DNA of 64,000 nt from Rhodanobacter sp. A1T4. GTDB taxonomy: Bacteria; Pseudomonadota; Gammaproteobacteria; Xanthomonadales; Rhodanobacteraceae. Within the stretch, counting starts at the first letter, position 1. Every line of letters starts with the position of its first letter. The position numbers were made by a program, and so were the translations under genes. Below the pieces are notes generated by a model. That model did not search any database and had not been told where the DNA came from. It saw only the letters and a list, made by a program, of their open reading frames with translations. Below, in pieces: positions 18,222 through 26,617 of the stretch. The stretch lies in NCBI RefSeq assembly GCF_014207185.1, contig NZ_JACHCP010000006.1, forward strand, positions 124,001 to 188,000, written 5' to 3'.

Positions 18222-19021
18222 GATGGGTCGAGCTCCTTGAGAAAGAGCTGATGCAGGTATTGATTCAGCCGGCGTGAGGCGATCGGCAGCGGGGCGTCGT
18301 TGAACTGCACAGGATCGATATCGTCACCCACACGCAGCAGTACCACCATGCGGCGATCGGGAATCCGGTACCACGGCTCGGCCTTGGTCAGCGTGGTCGG
18401 CGTCACCGAGATGAACACCGGCGTGATCGTGCGTGCGCCGCGCAAAGCGATGGCTGCCGCGCCGCGGTGAAATACCGGCGCACGTCCAGGCGTGGTGCGC
18501 GTGCCTTCGGGAAAAATCACCAGAGTCTGGCCTTCGCGCAGGACATCGGCAGCCTGTTCGAGCATTTCCGGGCTGCCGTTATTGCTGATGTATTGCGCTG
18601 CGCGGACAGCGCCATGCATGCACGGGTTTTCCCACAGGCTGGCCTTGACAATGCAGTTGGTATCGCGGATCTGCGAGATCAGGAAGATCACATCGATCAG
18701 CGACGGATGGTTGGCGACGACCAACTGCCCCGGTTGCCCGAGGCGCTCGCCGCCTTCGATGCGGAAGTCCAGCACGCGCGTGCGATACATGAACTGCATG
18801 TGCAGGTAGAACGCGTGATGCACCACCGAACGCGCGCGCCGACGGTGCACCGTGGCATCGCCCGGCAGCAACACCAGCAGCGGCAGGATCAGCACGCACA
18901 GGATCAGTCCGCCGATGCCGAACAGCGCGAAGCTGGCGCCGGTGGCTAACAACCGCTGCAACCACGCGTCGCGACGGTGGTTCAGCGGGTACGCTGCCAA
19001 TTCCATCGGCGTGTCTTCCAT
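18218..19021 (-). CDS. PlsC-type acyltransferase (ApeD-like)
   Basis: 267 residues from the ATG at 19021 (MEDTPMELAAYPLNH). One strong membrane helix (FALFGIGGLILCVLILPLLVLL) precedes the 1-acylglycerol-3-phosphate acyltransferase core: VVANHPSLIDVIFL (HxxxxD) and VIFPEGTRT. The start lies inside the end of the chain-length-factor gene (40-bp overlap) and the stop overlaps the ACP start. Within APE clusters this enzyme is thought to help transfer the polyene to a membrane lipid. Confidence 0.87.
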   Translation of the reverse strand: MEDTPMELAAYPLNHRRDAWLQRLLATGASFALFGIGGLILCVLILPLLVLLPGDATVHRRRARSVVHHAFYLHMQFMYRTRVLDFRIEGGERLGQPGQLVVANHPSLIDVIFLISQIRDTNCIVKASLWENPCMHGAVRAAQYISNNGSPEMLEQAADVLREGQTLVIFPEGTRTTPGRAPVFHRGAAAIALRGARTITPVFISVTPTTLTKAEPWYRIPDRRMVVLLRVGDDIDPVQFNDAPLPIASRRLNQYLHQLFLKELDPS

Positions 19022-19728
19022 ACGTGCTCCAATGATTTCTCGCCGGTCTGCGATGCCCGCAGAAAGTCGAGCGCATGTGGCCACGCGCAGTGCGCGCTGC
19101 CGCCGTCGTGCCGGTCCAGACGCAGTTGCCAGCACGCGTCCGTCGATTGTGGTCCGGATGTGTCGACTCTCCCCAGTCGCAATGCCAGAGCATACGAGAA
19201 TGGCACGTCCACAATCCACCCCGCGTAGGCCGATGGTGGCGTTTCCTCGGCAATCACCGTGAGCACGCTCGATGCGCCTGCCTCGAGCAACATGGCTGAT
19301 TCCAGCAATGCGTGCTCGAACGTATCGGCTTCGCCGGCGATCGCCACCGACTCGCCACGCTGGCCGCGCAGGATCGACCATTGACCGGCGATCGCGTTGT
19401 GCACCGACAGGCCGAACTGCGTCGGTGACAGCGGCTGTTCGTCGGTCACGTCGCCGAGCAGGGCGAAGGTACGCGTGGTTTCGCCGTGGCGTGAGCCGAA
19501 CACGAATGGCAGCTGCTCCTCGTTGCTGCACAGCGGCGAGGCTACTTCCATCGTCATGCGCGCCAGTCGGCTCAGCCGGCGTCGTTGCATCGCGGGCAGT
19601 GACAGGCATTCCGGTTGTTCCAGCCGGTCGGGTACCGCGACGGGTGATTGTGCCCACGTCGTCCACGCCTGCGGGCTGTCCAGCCCCGGCGCCCAAGCGC
19701 GCCATTGCTCGATGCGGAACTCCATCAT
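18982..19728 (-). CDS. Beta-ketoacyl synthase chain-length-factor-like protein (ApeC-type)
   Basis: 248 residues starting at the ATGATG at 19728, which overlaps the upstream stop by 4 bp. It matches the short ketosynthase-like family often called chain length factor (Ketoacyl-synt_2): MEFRIEQWRAWAPGL at the start, PFVFGSRHGETTRTFALL and PTQFGLSVHNAIAGQWSI. It lacks the catalytic Cys-His-His set, so it must act as the inactive partner of a full ketosynthase, setting polyene chain length as in type II polyketide synthases. Its likely partner is encoded immediately upstream. Confidence 0.87.
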   Translation of the reverse strand: MMEFRIEQWRAWAPGLDSPQAWTTWAQSPVAVPDRLEQPECLSLPAMQRRRLSRLARMTMEVASPLCSNEEQLPFVFGSRHGETTRTFALLGDVTDEQPLSPTQFGLSVHNAIAGQWSILRGQRGESVAIAGEADTFEHALLESAMLLEAGASSVLTVIAEETPPSAYAGWIVDVPFSYALALRLGRVDTSGPQSTDACWQLRLDRHDGGSAHCAWPHALDFLRASQTGEKSLEHVWKTRRWNWQRTR

Positions 19729-20984
19729 GCTGCGTGCTCCGTAAAGCGGCGGAACATCAGTGCGGCGCAACTGCCACCGAAACCGAAACTGTTGGAGAGC
19801 ACGCTGTCGAGGCGGCGCGCATGCGTCTGCGTGACCAGCGGTGCGTTAGCGAACGCGTTGTCGCTCGTGCGCACCGGCGTGCCGGCGGCGATGAAGCCGT
19901 ATTCCATCATCAGCAGACTGGCGATCGCATCCAGCGCACCGGCTGCGCCGGGTGCGTGGCCGCTCTGGCCCTTGATCGATGACATCGGAGGCACCGCGGC
20001 ATGACGTTCGGCGAATACGGATTCGATCGCCTGCCATTCCTCCACGTCGCCCAGTGGCGTGGAGCAGGCGTGCGTGTTGATGTAGTCGGGCAGGGCGCCG
20101 GCCTGATCAAGCGTCAGCCGCAGCGCCCGCGCGATGCCATCGGCATCGGGGCTGACGATGCTGGTCGGGTCTGTGCTGGCGCCGTAGCCAGTTAGTTCGG
20201 CAAGTACCGTAGCGCCGCGCGCGTTCGCATGGGCCAGCGATTCCAGCACCAGCATGCCCGCGCCGGCCGCCAGCACAAAGCCGTCGCGGTCGCGGTCGTA
20301 GGGGCGTGAAGCCAGTTGCGGTTGCGCGTCGCTGGCCACGGATAACGCGCCCATGGCGTCGAACCAGGTGGCGGTGCCTTCGAATAGTTCCTCGCTGCCG
20401 CCGGTCAGCACGAGTTGCTGCCGACCGAGCTGGATCAGTTCCATCGCGTGGCCGATCGCCAGCGACGCGCTGGTGCACGCCGAACTCACCGTCATCGCCA
20501 CGCCACGGATACCGAACGCGTGCGCGAGGGTGGCCGACAGTGCGCTGCTCATGCCACGCGGCACCAGGAATGGCGACAATCGGCCAACACCTTTGGCGTG
20601 GTAACTGTTCAGTCCTTCCTCGTACACGCTCAGCGAGGCGCCGCCGCCGACCACCAATCCGCAGTCGTCCGCCTGCAACGCATCCATCTTCAGCCCGGCC
20701 TGTGCGAGCGCCTCGTTCAATGCGTGCCATGCGTACAGCACCGGTGGCGCGAGAAAGCGGCGCAGCTTGCGCGGCGGTTCGGTCAGCGCGGAAATATCCA
20801 CTGGGCCGCCGACCCGTGCGTTCAACCCGCGTCGGGCGAAACTGTCGATCGCGCGCAAACCGCTGCGACCGCTGCGCAATGCGTCTAGCATCTGCGCGCG
20901 GCCGTTGCCGAGGCAGCTGACCACGCCCATGCCGGTCACCACCACGCGCGGTAGGCCGCGCACATCGAGCATGCCCGACGGCAT
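19725..20984 (-). CDS. Beta-ketoacyl-ACP synthase (aryl-polyene cluster)
   Basis: 419 residues, starting at the ATG at 20984, which overlaps the stop of the previous ketosynthase gene (ATGA). Active-site residues are present: Cys in VSSACTSASLAIG, His in NTHACSTPLGD (the usual HGTSTP reads HACSTP) and His in GQSGHAPGAAGALDA. C-terminal SNSFGFGGSCAALMF is standard. It lies between a second full ketosynthase and the chain-length-factor gene, so it may be the catalytic half of a KS/CLF pair. Confidence 0.92.
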   Translation of the reverse strand: MPSGMLDVRGLPRVVVTGMGVVSCLGNGRAQMLDALRSGRSGLRAIDSFARRGLNARVGGPVDISALTEPPRKLRRFLAPPVLYAWHALNEALAQAGLKMDALQADDCGLVVGGGASLSVYEEGLNSYHAKGVGRLSPFLVPRGMSSALSATLAHAFGIRGVAMTVSSACTSASLAIGHAMELIQLGRQQLVLTGGSEELFEGTATWFDAMGALSVASDAQPQLASRPYDRDRDGFVLAAGAGMLVLESLAHANARGATVLAELTGYGASTDPTSIVSPDADGIARALRLTLDQAGALPDYINTHACSTPLGDVEEWQAIESVFAERHAAVPPMSSIKGQSGHAPGAAGALDAIASLLMMEYGFIAAGTPVRTSDNAFANAPLVTQTHARRLDSVLSNSFGFGGSCAALMFRRFTEHAA

Positions 20985-22207
20985 CAGTCGCAGGCCCTGA
21001 AGATCAGCGACGTATTGATGCCGCCAAAAGCGAAGTTGTTGTTCATCACACAATCGGTGGCGATGCGCCGACCGTCACCGGTGATGTGGTCGAGCTCGGC
21101 GCATTCCGGATCGGGATCGAGCAGGTTGATCGTGGGTGCGAACCAGCCGCCCTGCATCATGCGGATCGCCCACCACGCTTCCAGCGCGCCGCACGCGCCG
21201 AGCGTATGGCCAACGTAGCTCTTCATCGAACTGATGGGCACACGCGAACCGAGCACCGAGGCGGTGGCATGGCTTTCCGCCACGTCGCCGCGATCGGTCG
21301 CGGTGCCGTGCGCGCTGATATAGCCGATCGCTTCGGGCAACAGCTTCGCATCGGCAAGCGCGAGCCGCATCGCGACTGCCATCGTCTCGCGCGTGGGCTG
21401 CGTGATGTGGCTACCGTCGGAGTTGCAACCGAATCCGATCACCTCGGCGTGGATCGTCGCACCGCGCGCCTTCGCGTGTTCGTATTCCTCCAGCACCAGC
21501 GTGGTCGCACCTTCGCCGACCACCAGTCCGTCGCGTGCACGATCGAACGGACGCGGCGTCAGTGATGGTTCGTCGTTGCGCGTGCTGGTGGCGAACAGCG
21601 TGTCGAACACCGCCGCGCCGGGGCCGGAAAGTTCTTCGGCACCGCCGCAGAGCATCATCGTCTGCTTGCCATGCTGGATCGCCTCGAAGCCGTAGCCGAT
21701 CGCCTGGCTGCCCGACGTGCACGCACTAGACGTCGGAATGATGCGGCCCTTGAGGCCGAAGAACACGCCCACGTTCACCGCGGTGGTGTGCGCCATCATC
21801 TGGATGTAGCTGGTCGCGGTGACGCCCTGCATCGAGCCGGTTTCGAGCATCTTGCCGACCACGCGGACCGGTTCGATGCTGCCGCCGGACGAGCCGTAGG
21901 CTACGCCCATGCGGCCATCGCGGATCGACTCGTCGTTGAGCAGGCCGGCGTCGCGCAAGGCGTGCTCGCTGGCGGCTACCGCCAGTTGCGCCACGCGGCC
22001 CATCGAGCGCGTGAGACGGCGTGGCCAGCCGGGTAGCTTGAAGTCATCGACCGGACAGCCGAGACGGGAATTCAGCGCATCGAAATAATCCCACTCGTGC
22101 ATGCGCCGCACGGCGTTGCGGCCTTCGCGCAGTCGCGCTTCGATCTGCGTCCAGTCGTGACCGAGCGCGGTAATGCCGCCCATGCCGGTGATCACCACGC
22201 GCTTCAT
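20984..22207 (-). CDS. FabF-like beta-ketoacyl-ACP synthase (ApeR-type)
   Basis: 407 residues, MKRVVITGMGGITALGHDW at the start. Catalytic Cys lies in TSSACTSGSQAIGYG, the two His in SAHGTATDRGDVAES and MKSYVGHTLGACGALEA, and the protein ends NNNFAFGGINTSLIF. All active residues are intact. The stop overlaps the next ketosynthase start, while 28 bp separate it from the exporter gene upstream. Predicted to elongate the ACP-bound polyene with malonyl units. Confidence 0.93.
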   Translation of the reverse strand: MKRVVITGMGGITALGHDWTQIEARLREGRNAVRRMHEWDYFDALNSRLGCPVDDFKLPGWPRRLTRSMGRVAQLAVAASEHALRDAGLLNDESIRDGRMGVAYGSSGGSIEPVRVVGKMLETGSMQGVTATSYIQMMAHTTAVNVGVFFGLKGRIIPTSSACTSGSQAIGYGFEAIQHGKQTMMLCGGAEELSGPGAAVFDTLFATSTRNDEPSLTPRPFDRARDGLVVGEGATTLVLEEYEHAKARGATIHAEVIGFGCNSDGSHITQPTRETMAVAMRLALADAKLLPEAIGYISAHGTATDRGDVAESHATASVLGSRVPISSMKSYVGHTLGACGALEAWWAIRMMQGGWFAPTINLLDPDPECAELDHITGDGRRIATDCVMNNNFAFGGINTSLIFRACD

Positions 22208-22235
22208 CGCGGCTTCCTGAAAGAGAAAATGAAAG

Positions 22236-24599
22236 TCATCGCGTCGTCGCTCCGTGAACCGGCAGGCTCGCAGGCACCAGCAACGCGGTGCAACCGATGC
22301 CCAGCAGCAGGGTCAGGCCGAAATCACGCAGCGCCGGCATCGAACTCAGCGCCAGCAGGCCGAACGACAGCAGCGCGGTAACGGCAGACAGCAGCACGCT
22401 GGCGTACATCGCGCCGGGGCGATGCACCACATGCGGCTCGCCCTCCAGCAGAAACACCGCGTAATTCGCACCCACGCCCAGCACGAGCATGAACGCCATC
22501 CAGTGGAACAGCGTCAGTGGATGACCGAGATAGCCGAGCACTGCCAGGGTGAGGCCAATGCCGAACACCGGCGGTACCAGCACGCGTGGCGCGTTGCGTA
22601 TGCCGTAACGCCAGCCGAATACAGGCGCGATCAACAGTAGCGCGGCGAGCAGCCAGACGCTGGCGTAGCCGCGATAGCGCCCGAACAGGTTCGAGACGCT
22701 GGCCGGTTTGTCGACCAGCTGCACGCCTGCGAGTCCCATCGCGGCGGCGTGTAGCGGTATGACGTCATCCTGACCCTGCGGCAGCACCAGCGTGGCGTAG
22801 CCATGTGCATTGCGGCCCATCCACAAGTGACGGAATGGCGCGGAAATCGGCGTGGCGAGCCACTGCTGCAGATCGATCGTGGTGCCCGGCCATGCAGCGA
22901 TGTACGCATCAATCGCTGATGAGCGAAAGCTGGCATCGCCCAGCAGCTTGCGCATACGCGCGCGGTCGGACATCAGTGGCGCGAGCAGCGCGTGATCGGC
23001 TGCCTGCCGCTGCTGCGACGGCACCATCCCGGCCAGGCCGATCCAGCCCCGCAGCTTGCCGTCACGCATCAGCGACTGCAGGCGCTGCTCCAGCGCTTCC
23101 TCGCGCTGCAGCGTCTGCTCGATGCTGTCGCCCTGCACCAGATAGAACTGGCTGCCGTTACCGAGCCCGGTGATCGTGCGGATCTGCAGCTCCTGTGCAT
23201 CCAGCGCAGGCGGCGGCGCAATCAGCAGGTGCACGTCGTCGTCATGGCGCAGCTGCCACCAGCCCGGCACGGCAATCAGCAGAAGCAACAATGCGATCCC
23301 CCATCCGTGCGAGCCATTGCCGAAGCGGGCAATCGTGTTCTGCATCGCCAGCGCGCCACGCACCAGCGTCGGCGATAGTGGTTTGGACGGTCGTTGCAAT
23401 AGCGCGGGCAACAACCAGAACACGCTCACGCACGCGGCCAGCATGCCGCTCATCGCAAAGCACGCCATCTGGCGCAGGGCAGGGAACGGCACCATGCCGA
23501 GCAGGGCATAACCGAGCAGCGACGTGCCTAGCGCCAACAGCAGGGCCATGCGCACCTGACGCAAGCCAGCGCGCGGCTGCCAGTGTTCGCCGGCGTTCGC
23601 GCGCGCCGTCAGGTATTGGATCGAATAGTCCACGGCTTCACCGAGCAGCGCCGCGCCAAACACCAAAGTCAGCAAGTAGATCTTGCCGAATATCAACAGG
23701 GTTATCGTGGTCGCGGCGATCACGCCGACCAGCGTCGACAGGAACGCCAGCAGCAGCGGTCCCGGCGAACGGAACGCCCAAAGTAGCAACAGCGCAATAC
23801 CGATCGAAGACACCCAGCCGACCAGATGCACGTCGTGCTCCGCGCCCGCACGCGCCGCGGCGGCGTAGAACAGCGCGCCGGTGCGCAACACGGTGGTGCC
23901 GGGGTAGTCGTGCGTGATTGAGCGCTCGACGCGATCCAGCGTGGCTAGTGCGCGCCGCTGCACCGAATCGTCGTACGACGAACCATCCAAAGTGGCGGTC
24001 ACCATCACATAGGTGCGGTCGTCGCGATGCGCGGTGAGCAGGTTGTCTTCCGGCAGCAATGCAGAACGGCTCCATGGCTGCTGATCCATCCAGTGCTGCA
24101 GCCAGCCGAACGGATCGTCCTGCAATGACGTGCCCATGGCGGTGGCGAACGGTTCATTGAGATGTCGCGCGAGTACCTGCGCGGGATCGAAGTCCGGCTG
24201 CATCAACGCACTGCGATCGACATCGGACAGCAAGCTGAAGCGATGCGCCAGATACGGCGCGACGAATTGCTGCAGATCGAACGGCGGCAGCTCCGCCAGC
24301 ACTGACGAAAAGACATCGTCCGATTCCAGCGCTTCACCCAGTGCGCGTGCTGCTGACTTGGCGCGATCGTCATCGGCGTTGGTAACCAGCAGTACCAGGC
24401 GATCGCCGTTGGCGTGGGCCAATCGCTCCACCGCGGTTTCGGCCAGCGGATCCTGTTCGGTGGCGGGCAGCATCGCCAACAGGTCGGTCTGGATCGGCAA
24501 CGGTCCGCGGCCGAACAGTAGCCACGTGCCGAGCAGCGCCACCATCAGTGTCGCGACGGTGAAGATGCCAGCACGCAACCATAGCGACGCAGGTTTCAT
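22236..24599 (-). CDS. MMPL-family (RND superfamily) exporter of the aryl-polyene cluster
   Basis: 787 residues with the MMPL/RND repeat: helix 1 at residues 8-28, a large periplasmic loop, helices 2-6 (about 240-400: VGWVSSIGIALLLLWAF, LTLVFGAALLGEAVDYSIQY), a second loop and helices 8-12 (about 640-780: LFHWMAFMLVLGVGANYAVFLLEGE). LGEAVDYSIQYL and LGVGANYAVFL are the paired GxxxDY-like motifs; the second has Asn instead of Asp. Its start overlaps the LolA-like gene stop by 4 bp. This is the standard APE transporter, expected to move the lipid-linked polyene from inner membrane to the LolA-like carrier. Confidence 0.9.
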   Translation of the reverse strand: MKPASLWLRAGIFTVATLMVALLGTWLLFGRGPLPIQTDLLAMLPATEQDPLAETAVERLAHANGDRLVLLVTNADDDRAKSAARALGEALESDDVFSSVLAELPPFDLQQFVAPYLAHRFSLLSDVDRSALMQPDFDPAQVLARHLNEPFATAMGTSLQDDPFGWLQHWMDQQPWSRSALLPEDNLLTAHRDDRTYVMVTATLDGSSYDDSVQRRALATLDRVERSITHDYPGTTVLRTGALFYAAAARAGAEHDVHLVGWVSSIGIALLLLWAFRSPGPLLLAFLSTLVGVIAATTITLLIFGKIYLLTLVFGAALLGEAVDYSIQYLTARANAGEHWQPRAGLRQVRMALLLALGTSLLGYALLGMVPFPALRQMACFAMSGMLAACVSVFWLLPALLQRPSKPLSPTLVRGALAMQNTIARFGNGSHGWGIALLLLLIAVPGWWQLRHDDDVHLLIAPPPALDAQELQIRTITGLGNGSQFYLVQGDSIEQTLQREEALEQRLQSLMRDGKLRGWIGLAGMVPSQQRQAADHALLAPLMSDRARMRKLLGDASFRSSAIDAYIAAWPGTTIDLQQWLATPISAPFRHLWMGRNAHGYATLVLPQGQDDVIPLHAAAMGLAGVQLVDKPASVSNLFGRYRGYASVWLLAALLLIAPVFGWRYGIRNAPRVLVPPVFGIGLTLAVLGYLGHPLTLFHWMAFMLVLGVGANYAVFLLEGEPHVVHRPGAMYASVLLSAVTALLSFGLLALSSMPALRDFGLTLLLGIGCTALLVPASLPVHGATTR

Positions 24600-25222
24600 G
24601 GCAGGCCGAGCGCGCTTTTTTCGGCGGCGGTGATCGCGCCTGCATCGCGCGCGTCGGTGAAGCGGATATCGGTGGCCGAGCCGTCGTGCATGTCGATGCG
24701 AATGCCTTCGAGGAAGGCATTACCGTTGAGATCGATACTGGCAAGCACATGGGCGATGCGCGATTGCTTCGGCGTGAAGTGCAGCATCCATTTTGTCATG
24801 GTGCCGCTCGTCTGCACATCGAACTGGCGCAAGACATCGTCGGGCTTTCCCGCCAGCAACGACTGCAGCATCTGCGACACCTGGCTCACCCCGCGCGCAT
24901 CGCGGATCGGCTGAAGCTTGCCCTGCGCGTCGAGCCGCGCAGCGCGGCTGCCGGTGAGCGCGATGGTTTCCTGATATGGCTGCTCGGTCTGCCAAAGCAT
25001 GCCGTGGGCCAGCACGAACAGCAGCGTGCCATGGCTGATCTGGGGCTGCATCAGTGCAGGATTCGAGCGTGTCTGAGTGAAACCGGCGCGCACTGCGGTG
25101 TGGTTGCTCAGACCCGTCAGCACATTCTTTAGCAGCAACGGATCGGCATTGGTGGCATGCACGGCGAAACTCGCGCCGTACGATAGCGCGCAGCAAAGCA
25201 GGAAGTTCATCAGACGGTGCAT
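24596..25222 (-). CDS. LolA-like periplasmic carrier of the aryl-polyene cluster
   Basis: 208 residues from the ATG at 25222 (MHRLMNFLLCCALSYGAS), with a signal peptide ending near VHATNA. The body resembles outer-membrane lipoprotein carrier LolA: VRAGFTQTRSNPALMQP, GTLLFVLAHGMLWQTEQPY and RFTDARDAGAITAAEKSALG. A longer frame to 25555 is only shadow coding of the glycosyltransferase. It overlaps that gene by 13 bp and the exporter by 4 bp. Predicted to ferry the hydrophobic polyene lipid across the periplasm. Confidence 0.88.
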   Translation of the reverse strand: MHRLMNFLLCCALSYGASFAVHATNADPLLLKNVLTGLSNHTAVRAGFTQTRSNPALMQPQISHGTLLFVLAHGMLWQTEQPYQETIALTGSRAARLDAQGKLQPIRDARGVSQVSQMLQSLLAGKPDDVLRQFDVQTSGTMTKWMLHFTPKQSRIAHVLASIDLNGNAFLEGIRIDMHDGSATDIRFTDARDAGAITAAEKSALGLP

Positions 25223-25998
25223 GCAGGTTCTTTTCTTCGTAATCGACGCCAGAGCAGGCCGGGCGCGCGCGGCAACATACCCAGCAGCAACCGGGTGTGC
25301 ATCGCGGTAATGCGCAGGTTGTCGTGCAGCATGCGGAAATGGGAAAGGCCGTTTTCCGGGTAGATCACCCGGGTGGGCAGGTTGCGCACCGGCACGCCGC
25401 GCCACAGCAGGCGCACGGCGGCTTCGGTGTCGAAATCCATTCGCGCGGGAAACGGTGCATGCGCGATCTCCGCACAAGTCGCTTCCAGCGGGTATAAGCG
25501 ATAGCCACACATCGAATCGTCGATCGCCAACGACAGCGTTTCGATCCACACACACACATGCGTGAGATAGCGACCGTACAACCGTGCTCTCGGCACGCTG
25601 TCGTCGTACACGGCACGTCCGCAGATCATGGCCTGCGGATTCGCGCGTGCTTCGACAATGAATCGCGGTGCGTCAGCGGTGTCGTGCTGGCCATCGGCAT
25701 CAATCTGCAATGCATGCGTGTAACCCGCGTCGCGCGCGACCAGCAGGCCGGCAGCGAGCGCGCGTCCCTTGCCCTGATTCTGCGGTAGGCGGATCAGCCG
25801 GACGTCCGGCGTGGTGCTGTCGATTTCGCCGACCAGCACGTCTAGCACTTCGCGGGTGGCCGTGTTGCTGCCGTCGTCCACAATCACCACCGGCAACCCG
25901 TGTGCGCGCAATGCATACACGGTGCGGGCGATTGTGTCCTTGTGGTTATATATCGGGATCAGTGCGCAGGGAGCGAAGCGTTCGAGCGTGGCTGGCAT
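25210..25998 (-). CDS. Family 2 glycosyltransferase (aryl-polyene cluster)
   Basis: 262 residues of GT-A fold: CALIPIYNHKDTIARTVYAL, VVIVDDGSNTATREVL, the QNQGKGRALAAGL loop, and the DxD-like metal site LQIDADGQHD. The C-terminal DSMCGYRLYP and RMDFDTEAAVRLLW are typical of dolichol-phosphate-mannose-synthase-like enzymes of APE clusters. In many such clusters the domain is joined to the LpxL-type acyltransferase; here the two are separate genes about 8.5 kb apart. Likely adds a sugar to the polyene head group. Confidence 0.9.
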   Translation of the reverse strand: MPATLERFAPCALIPIYNHKDTIARTVYALRAHGLPVVIVDDGSNTATREVLDVLVGEIDSTTPDVRLIRLPQNQGKGRALAAGLLVARDAGYTHALQIDADGQHDTADAPRFIVEARANPQAMICGRAVYDDSVPRARLYGRYLTHVCVWIETLSLAIDDSMCGYRLYPLEATCAEIAHAPFPARMDFDTEAAVRLLWRGVPVRNLPTRVIYPENGLSHFRMLHDNLRITAMHTRLLLGMLPRAPGLLWRRLRRKEPACTV

Positions 25999-26017
25999 GT
26001 GACGCAGTCGTGTAACG

Positions 26018-26290
26018 TCAGCGGGCGAGCAGGGTGCGCACGGTGGCGATCACGTCGCCCACGGTACGCACGCTCTTGAAATCCTCTGGCTTGATGCGCA
26101 TGCCAGTCATCTCCTGCACCTGGATCGCGAGATCCACCGCGTCGATGCTGTCCAGTTCCAGCTCGGTGAAAAGATGGGCCGAAGGAACGACGCGCGCAGG
26201 ATCGATCTCGAACGTGTCGCGAAGCACTTCCCTGAGCCTATCCAGGATGTCTTCGTCGCTGATCCCTGCTTCCATCATCATCGTGCTCAT
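26018..26290 (-). CDS. Acyl carrier protein (first gene of the aryl-polyene operon)
   Basis: 90 residues from the ATG at 26290; an upstream TTG at 26320 is less likely. The phosphopantetheine site is ELELDSIDAVDLAIQVQE with Ser48, and the C-terminus PEDFKSVRTVGDVIATVRTLL is a normal ACP end. It leads the operon, 19 bp before the glycosyltransferase. Sequence and position resemble the XanC/ApeF class of carriers in xanthomonadin-type clusters. Confidence 0.92.
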   Translation of the reverse strand: MSTMMMEAGISDEDILDRLREVLRDTFEIDPARVVPSAHLFTELELDSIDAVDLAIQVQEMTGMRIKPEDFKSVRTVGDVIATVRTLLAR

Positions 26291-26387
26291 AACTTGTCCG
26301 CCTGCTCCTGTCCCGGTCAATCCATGCGCAATGCGCTATCCCCCACACCGGGCGCAGTCGCGCACCGAACCGTGGCATTCCTAGATT

Positions 26388-26406
26388 TCGAAACCAACGG
26401 TTTCGA
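26388..26406. promoter_or_regulatory. Palindrome upstream of the aryl-polyene operon
   Basis: An 8-bp inverted repeat TCGAAACC-AAC-GGTTTCGA lies about 100 bp before the first pigment gene in the 327-bp spacer between that gene and the dehydrogenase. A second small dyad (CCCGC-GAA-GCGGG, 26436-26448) is further upstream. Either could bind a regulator. No clear -35/-10 pair was found. The rest of the spacer shows nothing else apart from the terminator at its far end. Confidence 0.35.
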
Positions 26407-26563
26407 GATGTGCCGACCGGCCTGGACCGATCTATCCCGCGAAGCGGGTCCCCTTCACACCATGCCTCTATCACGCAAAGGCTTAGTTATGTGAACAATA
26501 TGTTGCGTAGTGTAACAGAATCACCGTTGGCGTCAGCCTCCAGTAAGTCGGCAATCACCTTCC

Positions 26564-26609
26564 CGCACATGAAAAGGCCGCCAGTATCCCGGCGGCCTTT
26601 TCATGTGCG
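26564..26609 (-). terminator. Strong intrinsic terminator of the dehydrogenase gene
   Basis: Perfect 19-bp inverted repeat with an 8-base loop. The GC core GGCCGCC/GGCGGCC is flanked by AAAA/TTTT, so it could stop transcription from either side. It begins 9 bp after the stop of the minus-strand dehydrogenase and isolates that gene from the aryl-polyene operon. Confidence 0.9.
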
Positions 26610-26617
26610 GCTAACGT

